Counted from the first letter of the stretch, positions 1 to 8,103 are shown. The stretch is DNA of 22,616 nucleotides from Merdiplasma sp905207905 (GCA_902475025.1 CABRXX010000043.1:1-22616); one strand, 5' to 3'. Made by a program: numbers and translations. Notes: a model not told the origin generated them from the sequence alone.

Positions 1-48
1 TTAGAGGCTCCTGAAAAAGTTGCCGCAAAAATACTTGAATTCTTCTAA
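1..48 (+). CDS. C-terminal fragment of a gene cut by the window edge (possibly alpha/beta hydrolase)
   Basis: Frame 1 is open from the first base and ends in TAA at 46-48, giving the last 15 residues LEAPEKVAAKILEFF. A tail of the type 'P-E-x-V-x-x-x-I-L-E-F' is common at the end of alpha/beta-hydrolase-fold proteins, where the final helix follows the catalytic histidine. That is only a resemblance, since no catalytic residue is in the window. The gene would converge on rsmG, and the long palindrome at 53-176 begins five bases after the stop, so it could serve as the terminator. Confidence 0.4.
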   Translation, partial: LEAPEKVAAKILEFF

Positions 49-52
49 AAAC

Positions 53-176
53 AAAAAGGAATGCTGTAAAATTTCCTGTGGTATCTTTTCGGGTAATTTT
101 CTACAAAAACGTGTTAGTTTTTGTAGAAAATTACTCGAAGAACCATTGGCTTGAATCATTTACAACATTCCTTTTT
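53..176. repeat. Long imperfect palindrome (repeat family copy 1), possible bidirectional terminator
   Basis: The whole 124 bases fold back on themselves. The outer arms 53-70 and 159-176 pair over 18 positions with one mismatch (64/165). Bases 75-82 pair mostly with 142-149. Bases 86-110 pair with 117-141, the inner 18 bp (93-110 with 117-134) being perfect around a six-base loop GTGTTA. T-runs follow the stem on both strands, so it could end transcription of the left-edge gene and of rsmG. Its sequence also aligns, with gaps, to the palindrome at 17592-17697, which suggests a dispersed, MITE-like repeat rather than a simple terminator. The rest of the gap to rsmG (177-341) shows nothing I can name. 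Confidence 0.75.
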
Positions 177-341
177 TTCTTTTTATTTCGTATCGTCCTG
201 ATTTGTATAAAATATAACTTTAGCATTAGTGTACAGGGGACAATACACCTCAAGCCATGAGATTTACCAAATTTTCGGTATTTCCCATGTACACGGACGC
301 TGCCTATTTAAACCAACACAATTTATCGTTCATCGTCCAAA

Positions 342-1061
342 TCACAACGGTTCTTTCGACGGTGTTCCTGATTTTCTGGGATATTTTCCAGGAGTTTTCC
401 GCACTTTGTGGATAACTATCAGAGAACGGTCTATTTCACTGCCGGGAAGCTGAAACTTCTCTACTTTTTCCACGACTCCGCCCAAAAGTTTTACTGCCCG
501 CTCTGCTTCTTTTAACTCTATATCGATATTTCCCGATTTATAAGAAACAAAATTCCCTCCTACTTTTACATAGGGAAGACAATACTCCGAGAGGGAAGAC
601 AGATTTGCCACTGCTCTGGAAACACAAAGGTCAAAATTTTCTCTGTAATCTTTATTTTTTGCCAATTCCTCCGCCCGTCCATGAATTGCAGAAATTTTTT
701 CTAATCGACATTTTTCGATTAGTTCCTGTAGAAATCGAATCCGCTTATTCAAAGAATCCAACAACAGAAACTCCGGATTCGGAAATGCAATTTTTAAAGG
801 AATTCCCGGAAATCCTGCACCGGTTCCCAGATCCAGTATTTTCTCAGTCACATTCAGATCTGACACCTTCACAACTGCCAGACTGTCCAAAAAATGCTTT
901 ACCATAACCTCTGAAAATTCTGTGATTCCTGTAAGATTCATAACTCTATTCTTTTCTGTTAAGTACTCATAATAAATTAAAAACTGCTCTATTTGTCTGT
1001 CAGAAAGAGTGATGCCAAGACTTTCACAGCCGTCTGTCAAAATTTTCGTATCGTACTCCAT
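342..1061 (-). CDS. rsmG: 16S rRNA (guanine-527 N7)-methyltransferase RsmG
   Basis: The 239-residue product has the length and layout of RsmG (GidB), the SAM-dependent enzyme that makes m7G527 in 16S rRNA of the small subunit. The SAM-binding motif I, ILDLGTGAGFPGIPL, is at residues 75-89, followed by 'LLLDSLNKRIRFL' typical of this family, and 'CVSRAVANL' further on. The ATG start at 1061 is preceded by an AGGAGGG ribosome site about ten bases upstream. It is the last gene of the mnmE-mnmG-rsmG cluster, 123 bases after mnmG, the usual origin-proximal order in Firmicutes. Loss of RsmG gives low-level streptomycin resistance in several bacteria. No obvious defect. Confidence 0.96.
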   Translation of the reverse strand: MEYDTKILTDGCESLGITLSDRQIEQFLIYYEYLTEKNRVMNLTGITEFSEVMVKHFLDSLAVVKVSDLNVTEKILDLGTGAGFPGIPLKIAFPNPEFLLLDSLNKRIRFLQELIEKCRLEKISAIHGRAEELAKNKDYRENFDLCVSRAVANLSSLSEYCLPYVKVGGNFVSYKSGNIDIELKEAERAVKLLGGVVEKVEKFQLPGSEIDRSLIVIHKVRKTPGKYPRKSGTPSKEPL

Positions 1062-1184
1062 ATTCTCTAATCCCTCCTTCTATTACTGGATATCCACGCG
1101 GTTTGGAAGCGCTGCCGCATCCCGGTCTCCACAGAGCTTTTTCCTCTTATTTTCTCCTTGCCCTCAATCAGCGTATAGCGAACA

Positions 1185-3074
1185 TCAGCATTTTGGAACA
1201 CTTTCCAGATAGATCAGCAGCACAGAAAGATCTGCCGGAGATACCCCCGAAATTCTGGATGCCTGCCCCATAGACAGCGGTCTGATCTGTTTTAACTTCT
1301 GTCTGGCCTCTGTACGAAGACTGGGAACCTGATCATAGTCCAGATCTCCAGGAATTTTTTTGGTTTCTAATTTTTTAAACTGTTCCACCTGTTTTTGCTG
1401 TCTGGTAATATACCCCTCGTATTTTATATTAATATTTACCTGTTCCTGCACCTCTTCCGGTAAATCCGGCCTGCCTTCATCAATCTCTGAAAGCATCTGA
1501 TAAGTAAGCTCCGGTCTGCGAATCAGCTCTCCCAGGGTGGAAGAGGATTTCAGAGGAGTACTTTCGTGATGCTCTAAAAAGGTCTGTACCTTTTGATTGG
1601 CTCCTATATTCGCACGCTCCACTCTTCTGATCTCGTCCTTTATCTGCTCCTGTTTTTTTAAGAGACGCTCATACCTCTCTTTGGAAACCAGGCCCGCCTC
1701 ATATCCTTTTTTCATCAGCCGCATATCTGCGTTGTCCTGACGCAGAAGCAGACGGTATTCTGATCTGGAAGTCATCATCCGATAAGGCTCTCTTGTCTCC
1801 TTGGTTACCAAATCATCGATCAGAACACCTATATAACCTTCTGAACGGTCAATGATCAAAGGTTCCTTTCCTAAAATCTCCATGGCGGCATTGATTCCCG
1901 CCACCAACCCCTGAGCAGCTGCCTCTTCGTACCCGGAACTTCCATTAAACTGTCCTCCGCTGAACAATCCCCGAATTTTCTTAAACTCTAAGGTGGCGTA
2001 CAGTTGCGTGGCATCAATGCAGTCATACTCAATGGCATACGCATTCTTTACGATTTTAGCATGTTCCAGTCCAGGCACCGTATGGTACATGGCAATCTGC
2101 ACATCCTCCGGCAAAGAACTGGACATTCCTCCCACATACATTTCATTGGTAGAAAGGCCTTCCGGCTCAATGAATATCTGATGGCGCTCCTTATCTGCAA
2201 ACCGCACCACCTTATCCTCAATGGATGGACAGTATCTGGGACCTGTTCCTTCTATCATACCAGAAAAAAGAGGAGAGCGATCCAGATTGGCTCTAATAAT
2301 CTTATGAGTTTCCTCATTGGTGTAGGTCAGCCAACAGGAAACCTGATCTATCTGTACCTCCTTTGGATCTGTCTCAAAGGAAAAGGGAACGACTCTTTCA
2401 TCTCCAAACTGTTCTTCCATCTTTGAAAAATCGATGGATCTTGCATCGATTCTGGCTGGAGTCCCGGTCTTAAACCGCTGCATTTTTATTCCATGCTCCT
2501 TTAAAGAAGCCGTAAGATGATTGGCTGCCTGCAGGCCGTCAGGCCCTGTATAACTGCTTACATCCCCATAAATACACCTTGCCTTCAGATAAGTTCCCGT
2601 ACAGAGTACACACGCCTTACAGTAAAAAATGGCTCCGGAATACGTCTTTACTCCAACGATCTTTCCATCTTCCGTGAGAATATCCGTCACTTCCATCTGT
2701 CGGATAGACAGATGCTCCGTATTTTCCAAAGTCTGGCGCATCCGGCGGCTGTACTCCGCCTTATCTGCCTGGGCCCGCAGAGAATGAACCGCAGGACCCT
2801 TGGACTTGTTCAGCATTTTGGACTGAATAAAGGTCTTATCAATGGTTTTTCCCATCTCTCCGCCAAGGGCATCCAATTCTCTCACCAAATGCCCCTTTGA
2901 ACTTCCTCCGATGTTGGGATTGCAGGGCATCAGGGCGATACTGGCAACGCTTACTGTAAAGATCACGGTCTCCAGCCCCAGCCTGGCACAAGCTAAGGCC
3001 GCCTCACAGCCTGCGTGGCCTGCTCCTACTACCACCACATCCACCGTTTCCTCATAATATCTTCCATCCATCAT
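1185..3074 (-). CDS. mnmG: tRNA uridine-5-carboxymethylaminomethyl modification enzyme MnmG (GidA)
   Basis: FAD-dependent partner of MnmE; together they install the cmnm5 group on the wobble uridine (U34) of several tRNAs. The Rossmann FAD motif GAGHAG lies at residues 17-22. The family signatures 'CNPNIGGSSKGHLVRELDALGG' (partial: CNPNIGG) and 'GPRYCPSIEDK', carrying the conserved cysteine, are present, and the C-terminal helical domain ends in 'ISGVSPADLSVLLIYLE', as is usual. Two upstream in-frame starts exist, but the ATG at 3078-3080 directly abuts the AGAGGA ribosome site (3081-3086). The ATG at 3072-3074 has a six-base spacer and is chosen here (629 residues); the ATG at 3069-3071 is also possible. 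It lies 51 bases after mnmE and is presumably co-transcribed. Confidence 0.96.
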   Translation of the reverse strand: MMDGRYYEETVDVVVVGAGHAGCEAALACARLGLETVIFTVSVASIALMPCNPNIGGSSKGHLVRELDALGGEMGKTIDKTFIQSKMLNKSKGPAVHSLRAQADKAEYSRRMRQTLENTEHLSIRQMEVTDILTEDGKIVGVKTYSGAIFYCKACVLCTGTYLKARCIYGDVSSYTGPDGLQAANHLTASLKEHGIKMQRFKTGTPARIDARSIDFSKMEEQFGDERVVPFSFETDPKEVQIDQVSCWLTYTNEETHKIIRANLDRSPLFSGMIEGTGPRYCPSIEDKVVRFADKERHQIFIEPEGLSTNEMYVGGMSSSLPEDVQIAMYHTVPGLEHAKIVKNAYAIEYDCIDATQLYATLEFKKIRGLFSGGQFNGSSGYEEAAAQGLVAGINAAMEILGKEPLIIDRSEGYIGVLIDDLVTKETREPYRMMTSRSEYRLLLRQDNADMRLMKKGYEAGLVSKERYERLLKKQEQIKDEIRRVERANIGANQKVQTFLEHHESTPLKSSSTLGELIRRPELTYQMLSEIDEGRPDLPEEVQEQVNINIKYEGYITRQQKQVEQFKKLETKKIPGDLDYDQVPSLRTEARQKLKQIRPLSMGQASRISGVSPADLSVLLIYLESVPKC

Positions 3075-3125
3075 GCCCATTCCTCTTCCATCTCGCTTCT
3101 GTTTTGTTATTTACAGAATCTATCT

Positions 3126-4505
3126 TTATTTTCCCATACAGAATTTTCCGAATATTTCATTTACCAGGTCTTCTCCCACCGTCTCTCCGGTGATCTCTCC
3201 CAACTCCTCATAGGCATTCATCAGATCTATGGAGAAAAAATCCTCCGGCATCTGCATACTAATGCTGTTCTCCACCTGTTTCAAACTTTCCAGCGCATGA
3301 ATCAGCGAATACTTCTGCCTTACATTCGTAATAAACACCTGATCGTTAAAACTGATCTCTCCCTGATAAAAAAGCTCCTTTACATATTGCTCCAACTGAT
3401 CAATGCCGCTTCCGTCCTTGGCAGAGATGGGAATGATCTGATGATCCGGAATCCTCTTTTTCAGCTCCTCCTCTGACGTAACAGTGGGAAGATCCGTCTT
3501 ATTCTGCAGCACCACAGCCTTCCGACCCGCCAATGCTTCTATGATCTTTTCATCATTTTCATCTATTCTGGTGGAGGAATCTACCACGTAAATGATCAGA
3601 TCCGCCGTCTCCATAGTTTCTTTGGCTTTTTTCACACCGATCTGTTCCACATAATCTTCTGTCTGACGAATGCCGGCAGTATCTGTCACATTCAGAGTAA
3701 TTCCATTTAACTGGATCGTCTCTGTGAGAACATCTCTTGTAGTTCCTGCAATATCCGTCACAATAGCCCGCTCCTCACCTAAAAGGGAATTTAAAAGAGA
3801 GGACTTTCCTGCATTCGGCTTTCCTACAATGACAGTTTTTACTCCTTCCTTCATCAGCCGTCCATTGTCCGATGAATCAATCAGCTTCTGAATCTGCTCC
3901 ATCCATTTTTTTATTTCTCCCTGAAGCTGTTTGGGATATCCTTCTAAACTGATATGTTCCGGATCATCCAGCGCTGATTCTATAAAAGCAATCTGATAGA
4001 TGATCTGACTTCTCAGCTCCTTAATGGCAGTCTGAAGCGTTCCCTTTAACTGGCTGATAGAACTTTGCAGAGCATATTCGTTCTTGGCCTGTATCACATC
4101 CATCACAGCCTCCGCCTGAGACAGATCAATACGGCCATTCAAAAAAGCCCGTTTTGTAAACTCTCCCGGCTCGGCTGGCCGGGCGCCGTTTTTTAATACC
4201 GTCTCCAAAACACGCTTCATCGCATAAACGCCGCCATGACAATGAATCTCAACCGTATCCTCTGCGGTAAAGCTTCTGGGTCCTCTCATCAAGAGCACCA
4301 GAACCTCATCCACCACTTCTTTTCCATCCTGGATAAATCCGTACTGGATGGTGTGGGAGGGCTGATCTGACAGTCTTTTTTCTTTTCCCTTTGCATGATA
4401 CACACGATCAGCAACAGCAAACGCTTCCCCGCCGCTGATTCGGATAATTCCAATTCCCGACTGGCTCACTGCTGTAGATATCGCTGCTATGGTATCCTTT
4501 TTCAT
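3126..4505 (-). CDS. mnmE: tRNA modification GTPase MnmE (TrmE)
   Basis: 459 residues, full length. The N-terminal tetrahydrofolate-binding domain occupies about 1-120, followed by a helical domain interrupted by the G domain at about 220-380. G-domain motifs are all visible: G1 GKPNAGKS at 228-235, G2 TT at 255-256, G3 DTAG at 275-278, G4 NKTD at 335-338. The C-terminal C-x-G-K motif, CMGK (456-459), is the cysteine motif required for tRNA modification activity in this family. MnmE is a potassium-activated GTPase dimer that forms a complex with MnmG, encoded next. The ATG start has a strong AAGGAGG site five bases upstream. The promoter at 4611-4639 and a leader hairpin at 4564-4599 precede it. 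Confidence 0.97.
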   Translation of the reverse strand: MKKDTIAAISTAVSQSGIGIIRISGGEAFAVADRVYHAKGKEKRLSDQPSHTIQYGFIQDGKEVVDEVLVLLMRGPRSFTAEDTVEIHCHGGVYAMKRVLETVLKNGARPAEPGEFTKRAFLNGRIDLSQAEAVMDVIQAKNEYALQSSISQLKGTLQTAIKELRSQIIYQIAFIESALDDPEHISLEGYPKQLQGEIKKWMEQIQKLIDSSDNGRLMKEGVKTVIVGKPNAGKSSLLNSLLGEERAIVTDIAGTTRDVLTETIQLNGITLNVTDTAGIRQTEDYVEQIGVKKAKETMETADLIIYVVDSSTRIDENDEKIIEALAGRKAVVLQNKTDLPTVTSEEELKKRIPDHQIIPISAKDGSGIDQLEQYVKELFYQGEISFNDQVFITNVRQKYSLIHALESLKQVENSISMQMPEDFFSIDLMNAYEELGEITGETVGEDLVNEIFGKFCMGK

Positions 4506-4563
4506 ACAGTCCTCCTTTTTCCTCTATTTCTATTTTATTTATCAAGTATCTTCTAAACGCAGC

Positions 4564-4599
4564 ATCTTCTGCTTTTTCCTCTCACAAAAGGCAGAAGAT
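4564..4599 (-). other. Hairpin in the 5' leader of mnmE
   Basis: The arms ATCTTCTGC (4564-4572) and GCAGAAGAT (4591-4599) are perfect. Four more T-A pairs (4573-4576 with 4586-4589) follow across a single bulged base at 4590. It lies downstream of the predicted mnmE promoter and about 60 bases before the start codon, so it would be in the leader RNA. No T-run follows it on either strand, so it is not a standard intrinsic terminator. It could protect the 5' end or modulate translation; function unknown. Confidence 0.5.
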
Positions 4600-4610
4600 C
4601 AGCGAAATTA

Positions 4611-4639
4611 ATGATAGCATCATTTCATTTTTCTTGCAA
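4611..4639 (-). promoter_or_regulatory. Sigma-A-type promoter of mnmE-mnmG-rsmG
   Basis: On the minus strand, -35 TTGCAA (4634-4639), a 17-base spacer and -10 TATCAT (4611-4616) match the housekeeping consensus at eight of twelve positions with ideal spacing. Initiation would be near 4604, giving a leader of about 100 bases. The terminator at 4771-4834 lies just upstream, which separates this unit from the rpmH-jag unit. Confidence 0.6.
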
Positions 4640-4770
4640 CAGAAAAGATCCGGACAAATCACTTATATGTCTTCCTCCTGCTGTCCCTTCCTTCATAAAT
4701 TCTGAGATCTTTGTGTAAAATCAATCCTTATCCATTTTTCTGGTTTCAATGCCTGGAACCGCTGAATATC

Positions 4771-4834
4771 AAAAAAGGCGCCTGCCTGATGATGCCTGTT
4801 TTTTAACCGGACACACAATGGCAGAAGCCTTTTT
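4771..4834 (-). terminator. Intrinsic terminator after jag, with a long loop
   Basis: Read on the minus strand, AAAAAGGC then TCTGCC pairs with GGCAGG then GCCTTTTT: a 15-position stem with one mismatch, a loop of about 33 bases, and a T-run at 4776-4771. It sits 140 bases past the jag stop and would end the rpmH-rnpA-yidD-yidC-jag transcript. Because the stem carries A- and T-tracts on its two sides it could also act on the other strand. The remaining gap (4835-4974) contains only a small seven-pair hairpin at 4946-4962 with no T-run. Confidence 0.65.
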
Positions 4835-4974
4835 CATATTTCTTATAACTCTCTTTTGACTGTTTTACCGCGTTTTTCACTGATGCCAGACTGCCCGCAA
4901 AAATGCTGCCTGTTTTTCAGCAATATCCGGAACTCTTTCACCAAACAGAACGAACCGTTCTGCATCCCAAACGC

Positions 4975-6147
4975 CTAAAATTCTCTCAGCTTCTCTTCCT
5001 GTTCAGAGAAATCCTGCTGAAAAACTTCCTTTACTTCTTTAATCTCTTTTTCTTCTCTCTGCTCTCTTGGCGCCCGCTCTTTGTTACTGTGATAAGCGTT
5101 TCTCTCCCTCTTTTTCAGAGTAACTACTACTTTTCTGCAAGGTTCTTCTCCTTCGCTGTGAGTGGTTACGTAGGGATCATTCTGAAGAGCAGAATGGATG
5201 ATTCTTCTCTCATAAGGATTCATAGGCTCCAGATACACTGGTCTTCTGGTCTTTTTCACCTTAAAAGCAATATTTTTAGCCAGGTTTTCCAGCGTAGCTT
5301 TTCTTCTGTTTCTGTAATTTTCTGTATCCAGTTTTACCCGGACGTAGGAGGATTTTCCTTTGTTCACTACCAGACTTACCAGATACTGGATAGAATCCAG
5401 AGTCTGCCCTCTCTTTCCGATGAGAACGCCCATATCGTCTCCGGAAATATCCACATTCAGAGTATCGTCGCTAAACTCCGCATGAATTTCCACCTGCATA
5501 TCCATGGTAGCAAACAGATTCTTCAAAAATTCTTCTGCTCTCTGCTCCACTTCCTTTGGGTCTGCTGGAGTCTTTGGAGTTTTTACAACGCTCTCCGCTC
5601 TTGAAATTTCTTTTGTTTCTTTCTCCAGATCTGTTTTTTCCTTGACAGCCTCTATCTCTTCTTTAAAACTTTCTTTTGGAACTTTGGTTATGTCTCCTGT
5701 TTCTCTGGAAAAATTCTTGGAAGTTTTGGCTATCTCCTTGTTTTCTTTGGAGAAATCCCTGACAGCGTCCTTTCCTTCCTTCTGATCTTTCTTAATTTCC
5801 TTTTTCCCATCTTTCCTAAGCTCTTTTTCCGGCTTTTTAGTTTCCTCTAAGGTCTTCTTTCCCTCTTTTGCCGGCCTGTCAGAGTGCTCTTCCTTTACAG
5901 GTTTTTTAAAGGATTTTTTGGGAGCTGTCTCTTTCCTGTTTCCAAAAACTTCATTAATGATATCTTCATCTGTTTTCTTTTTTCTTGCTTCAATTACTGC
6001 TTTTTTCGCTCCGATTCCTAAAAATCCCTTAGTCTCTTTCTCGATCACCTTATATTCCACATTGTCACTGCTAGTTCCGAGCTGGATGGAAGCTTCCAAA
6101 ATAGCGTCCTCCACTGTCTTCGCAGTTACTCTAATATAATCTTCCAC
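4975..6147 (-). CDS. jag: RNA-binding protein Jag/KhpB (EloR) with Jag_N, KH and R3H domains
   Basis: Single-strand RNA-binding protein of the KhpA/KhpB (EloR) type, which in Gram-positive bacteria influences cell elongation and division. Jag_N covers residues 1-52 (note KGFLGIGAKKA). A highly charged Lys/Glu-rich linker fills about 55-200. The KH domain has its IGKRG loop at 243-247. The R3H domain carries the R-x-x-x-H motif at R314-H318. A charged tail runs from 350 to 390. At 390 residues it is much longer than compact Jag proteins of about 200, almost entirely because of the linker. The start is GTG at 6147, 12 bases after the yidC stop, with a GGGGGA site seven to eight bases upstream. 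It is the last gene of the L34/insertase operon, the usual position. Confidence 0.93.
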   Translation of the reverse strand: MEDYIRVTAKTVEDAILEASIQLGTSSDNVEYKVIEKETKGFLGIGAKKAVIEARKKKTDEDIINEVFGNRKETAPKKSFKKPVKEEHSDRPAKEGKKTLEETKKPEKELRKDGKKEIKKDQKEGKDAVRDFSKENKEIAKTSKNFSRETGDITKVPKESFKEEIEAVKEKTDLEKETKEISRAESVVKTPKTPADPKEVEQRAEEFLKNLFATMDMQVEIHAEFSDDTLNVDISGDDMGVLIGKRGQTLDSIQYLVSLVVNKGKSSYVRVKLDTENYRNRRKATLENLAKNIAFKVKKTRRPVYLEPMNPYERRIIHSALQNDPYVTTHSEGEEPCRKVVVTLKKRERNAYHSNKERAPREQREEKEIKEVKEVFQQDFSEQEEKLREF

Positions 6148-6159
6148 TTCTCTTTCCCC

Positions 6160-7446
6160 CTACTTCTTGCTGTGAGTTTCGTTGTATTCCTTCACCATCA
6201 TAGCCTTAGATGCCAGGCTTCCAGCCTTTACATTGGAAGAAGCGCTGTTTTCCGGCAGTTTTCCAGCCTGCTTTTGCATCTCTGCCTTGGGGTTTGTCTT
6301 TCTCACATAATTATTCGTAGATCTGGTATCAATATTTCTGGTATTGATCTTTGCATTATCCACCATCTTCTGAGGAGGCAGCCCCTTCTTTTCTCTCTTC
6401 TTATTGACCTTTTCCAGGTTTTTCTTCACCAGCTCGTCCATATCAATCTTGTCAATATGCTTATTGATCACAAGCTGCTGGATACTTCGCACCACAGCAC
6501 CTGCAATCCAGTAGATACCCATACCTACCGGAAGAGTCAAACAGAACACTGCAGACATAATGGGCATAATATTGTTCATGGTCTTCATGGTGTTTGCCAT
6601 ATTATCTGCCGCGCCGTTATTATTGGTATTATTAGGTGCAGAGGAGGTGGCTGTCATAAGTTTTGCATTCAGCCACTGAGTTACCGCTGCCAGAATCGGA
6701 ATCATCAAAGCTCCGATCATCATCAGGATTGCTCCTGCCTGGAAACCGGAGATCAGAATATTCATAGGAGAATCCGCAATGTTTAATCCCAGGAAATAGT
6801 TCATATGATCCACATTGGTCTGGGTCTCCTCAATCAATCCGGACAGGCTGGGGAAATTCTCTGCCAGAGACGTCCAGTTGGAAGGCTTAAACTTATAGAG
6901 GATATCTACAATCTTGAGATTGGTCATCTCGCTCATATTGACCGCAACGGATTTAGCAGCCTCAGTCAGATAAGCTTCTGCGCCGGAGGCTCCCATCAGG
7001 GCGTTTGCCAGAGGCATAAAGGCTTCTTTTACATGGCTAACGTATGCCGGAACATTCCAGATTACCTGGTATAAGGCAAACAGAATCGGCATCTGAATAA
7101 TCAGCTGCAGACAGCTTCCCATGGGATTGACACCGTATTTTGCATAGACAGCCTGAGTCTCCTCATTCATCTTCATCATGGCTGCCTGATCCTGATTTTT
7201 GCCCTTATATTTCTTCTGAATTGCCTGAAGCTCCGGATTCATCTTGGCAGACAGCTTGGAAAACTTCTGCTGTTGAATGGTCAGGGGCGTCATAATCATA
7301 TAGATCACAATGGTAAATAAAATGATGCAGAGACCGATATTTACCAACCCGATCTGAGACTGAAGCCAGAATATAGCGTCCATAATGTAGCCCAACAGGC
7401 TAGCCACCGGCCCGATTATGAACGCGCTGCTTTTGGTTAATAACAT
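6160..7446 (-). CDS. yidC: Membrane protein insertase YidC/Oxa1/SpoIIIJ family
   Basis: Inserts and folds membrane proteins, alone or with the Sec translocon. The family core is clear: 'PLTIQQQKFSKLSAKMNPEL' after the first core helix and 'QMPILFALYQVIW' at the next, then further hydrophobic helices and a basic C-terminal tail rich in Lys/Asn. There is no large periplasmic domain, as in Gram-positive homologues, but an insertion of roughly 100 residues lies between core helices. An in-frame TTG at 7455 is only two bases from the AGGAGG site, so the ATG at 7446 (11-base spacing) is chosen, giving 428 residues. Residue Tyr49 occupies the place of the normally conserved groove arginine (see findings). 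Its neighbours yidD and jag are its usual partners. Confidence 0.95.
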   Translation of the reverse strand: MLLTKSSAFIIGPVASLLGYIMDAIFWLQSQIGLVNIGLCIILFTIVIYMIMTPLTIQQQKFSKLSAKMNPELQAIQKKYKGKNQDQAAMMKMNEETQAVYAKYGVNPMGSCLQLIIQMPILFALYQVIWNVPAYVSHVKEAFMPLANALMGASGAEAYLTEAAKSVAVNMSEMTNLKIVDILYKFKPSNWTSLAENFPSLSGLIEETQTNVDHMNYFLGLNIADSPMNILISGFQAGAILMMIGALMIPILAAVTQWLNAKLMTATSSAPNNTNNNGAADNMANTMKTMNNIMPIMSAVFCLTLPVGMGIYWIAGAVVRSIQQLVINKHIDKIDMDELVKKNLEKVNKKREKKGLPPQKMVDNAKINTRNIDTRSTNNYVRKTNPKAEMQKQAGKLPENSASSNVKAGSLASKAMMVKEYNETHSKK

Positions 7447-7470
7447 TTTTCTCAATTCCTCCTGAATAAT

Positions 7471-7689
7471 TTAAGGAACCGGATCATATCCGCCCTTTGA
7501 AAACGGATTGCACCGTAAGATTCTCCAGGCTGCCAAAATTCCACCCTTCAAAGCCCCATATTTTTCAATGGCCTCCAGGCCATACTGAGAACAGCTGGGG
7601 ATATAGGGACACTTGGTAGTCTTCATAGGAGAAATATATTTTTGGTACAACCGAATCAGTTTTATAAAAACCTTTTTCAATTTTATCAT
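7471..7689 (-). CDS. yidD: Membrane protein insertion efficiency factor YidD
   Basis: Complete 72-residue member of the YidD family, a small peripheral inner-face membrane protein that helps YidC-dependent insertion. The hallmark residues are all visible: 'YQKYISP', the Cys pattern 'CPYIPSCSQYGLEAI', then 'RILRCNPFSKGGYDPVP' at the end. The N-terminus (KLKKVFIKLIRLY) forms the usual amphipathic helix. It starts six bases after the rnpA stop with only a weak AAGAAAG site, so translation may be coupled to rnpA. It ends 24 bases before the yidC start. Order rpmH-rnpA-yidD-yidC is near universal in bacteria. Confidence 0.96.
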   Translation of the reverse strand: MIKLKKVFIKLIRLYQKYISPMKTTKCPYIPSCSQYGLEAIEKYGALKGGILAAWRILRCNPFSKGGYDPVP

Positions 7690-7695
7690 TCTTTC

Positions 7696-8103
7696 TTAAT
7701 GTTCTGTTGTTTCATCATCCCTCAAAATTTTCTGAATTTTGGCCAGATGAAGCAGTGCGCTCTCGATTTCAAAGAAATTTCTTTCTTTCGCACCAGGCCT
7801 TGCAATCACAATCATATCAAGGCCGCCAACGAATTTTTTTTCATTTAAACGATAACTTTCACGGATTAATCTGGTAAGCCGATGTCTCACAACGCTATTT
7901 CCGACTTTTTTACTTACGGATATTCCAAGGCGATTTTTCTCTGTATTTTTTCCTCCCTGGGTTTCCGCTGTCCCGGACTTGCCGGAACCTTGTTTTTTCT
8001 TATTAAAAACATACATCACCAGATATCTGTTTCCACAGGACTTTCCGTTTCGATAGATAAACTGGAAATCCTTATTTTTCTTTAATGATTCTGAAAATTC
8101 CAT
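7696..8103 (-). CDS. rnpA: Ribonuclease P protein component
   Basis: Protein subunit of RNase P, which binds the catalytic RNA and the 5' leader of precursor tRNA. The hallmark helix is 'NRLGISVSKKVGNSVVRHRLTRLIRE', with RHR in place of the common RNR. The typical N-terminus FSESLKKNKDFQ fits a start at the ATG at 8101-8103, which has GGAG five bases upstream; an in-frame ATG at 8148 would add 15 unrelated residues and is rejected. The product is 135 residues, longer than the usual 110-120, because a Gly/Ser/Lys-rich stretch (about residues 36-55, KKQGSGKSGTAETQGGKN) lies in the loop before NRLGIS. It is separated from rpmH by 210 bases that include a weak terminator. Confidence 0.95.
   Translation of the reverse strand: MEFSESLKKNKDFQFIYRNGKSCGNRYLVMYVFNKKKQGSGKSGTAETQGGKNTEKNRLGISVSKKVGNSVVRHRLTRLIRESYRLNEKKFVGGLDMIVIARPGAKERNFFEIESALLHLAKIQKILRDDETTEH

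Noticed and set aside
1067..1201. A 44-codon minus-strand frame starting with GTG that overlaps the end of mnmG and fills the mnmG-rsmG gap
   Set aside because: It has no ribosome site, uses a non-ATG start and resembles no family I know; chance openness over 135 bases is likely. A conservation check across relatives would settle it.
4946..4962. Perfect seven-pair hairpin CAGAACG/CGTTCTG after jag
   Set aside because: No T-run on the minus strand after it, and a much better terminator lies at 4771-4834.
4903..5604. 233-codon plus-strand frame opposite jag
   Set aside because: Phe/Ser/Leu-rich product is the complement of the Lys/Glu-rich jag linker and KH region; no independent support.
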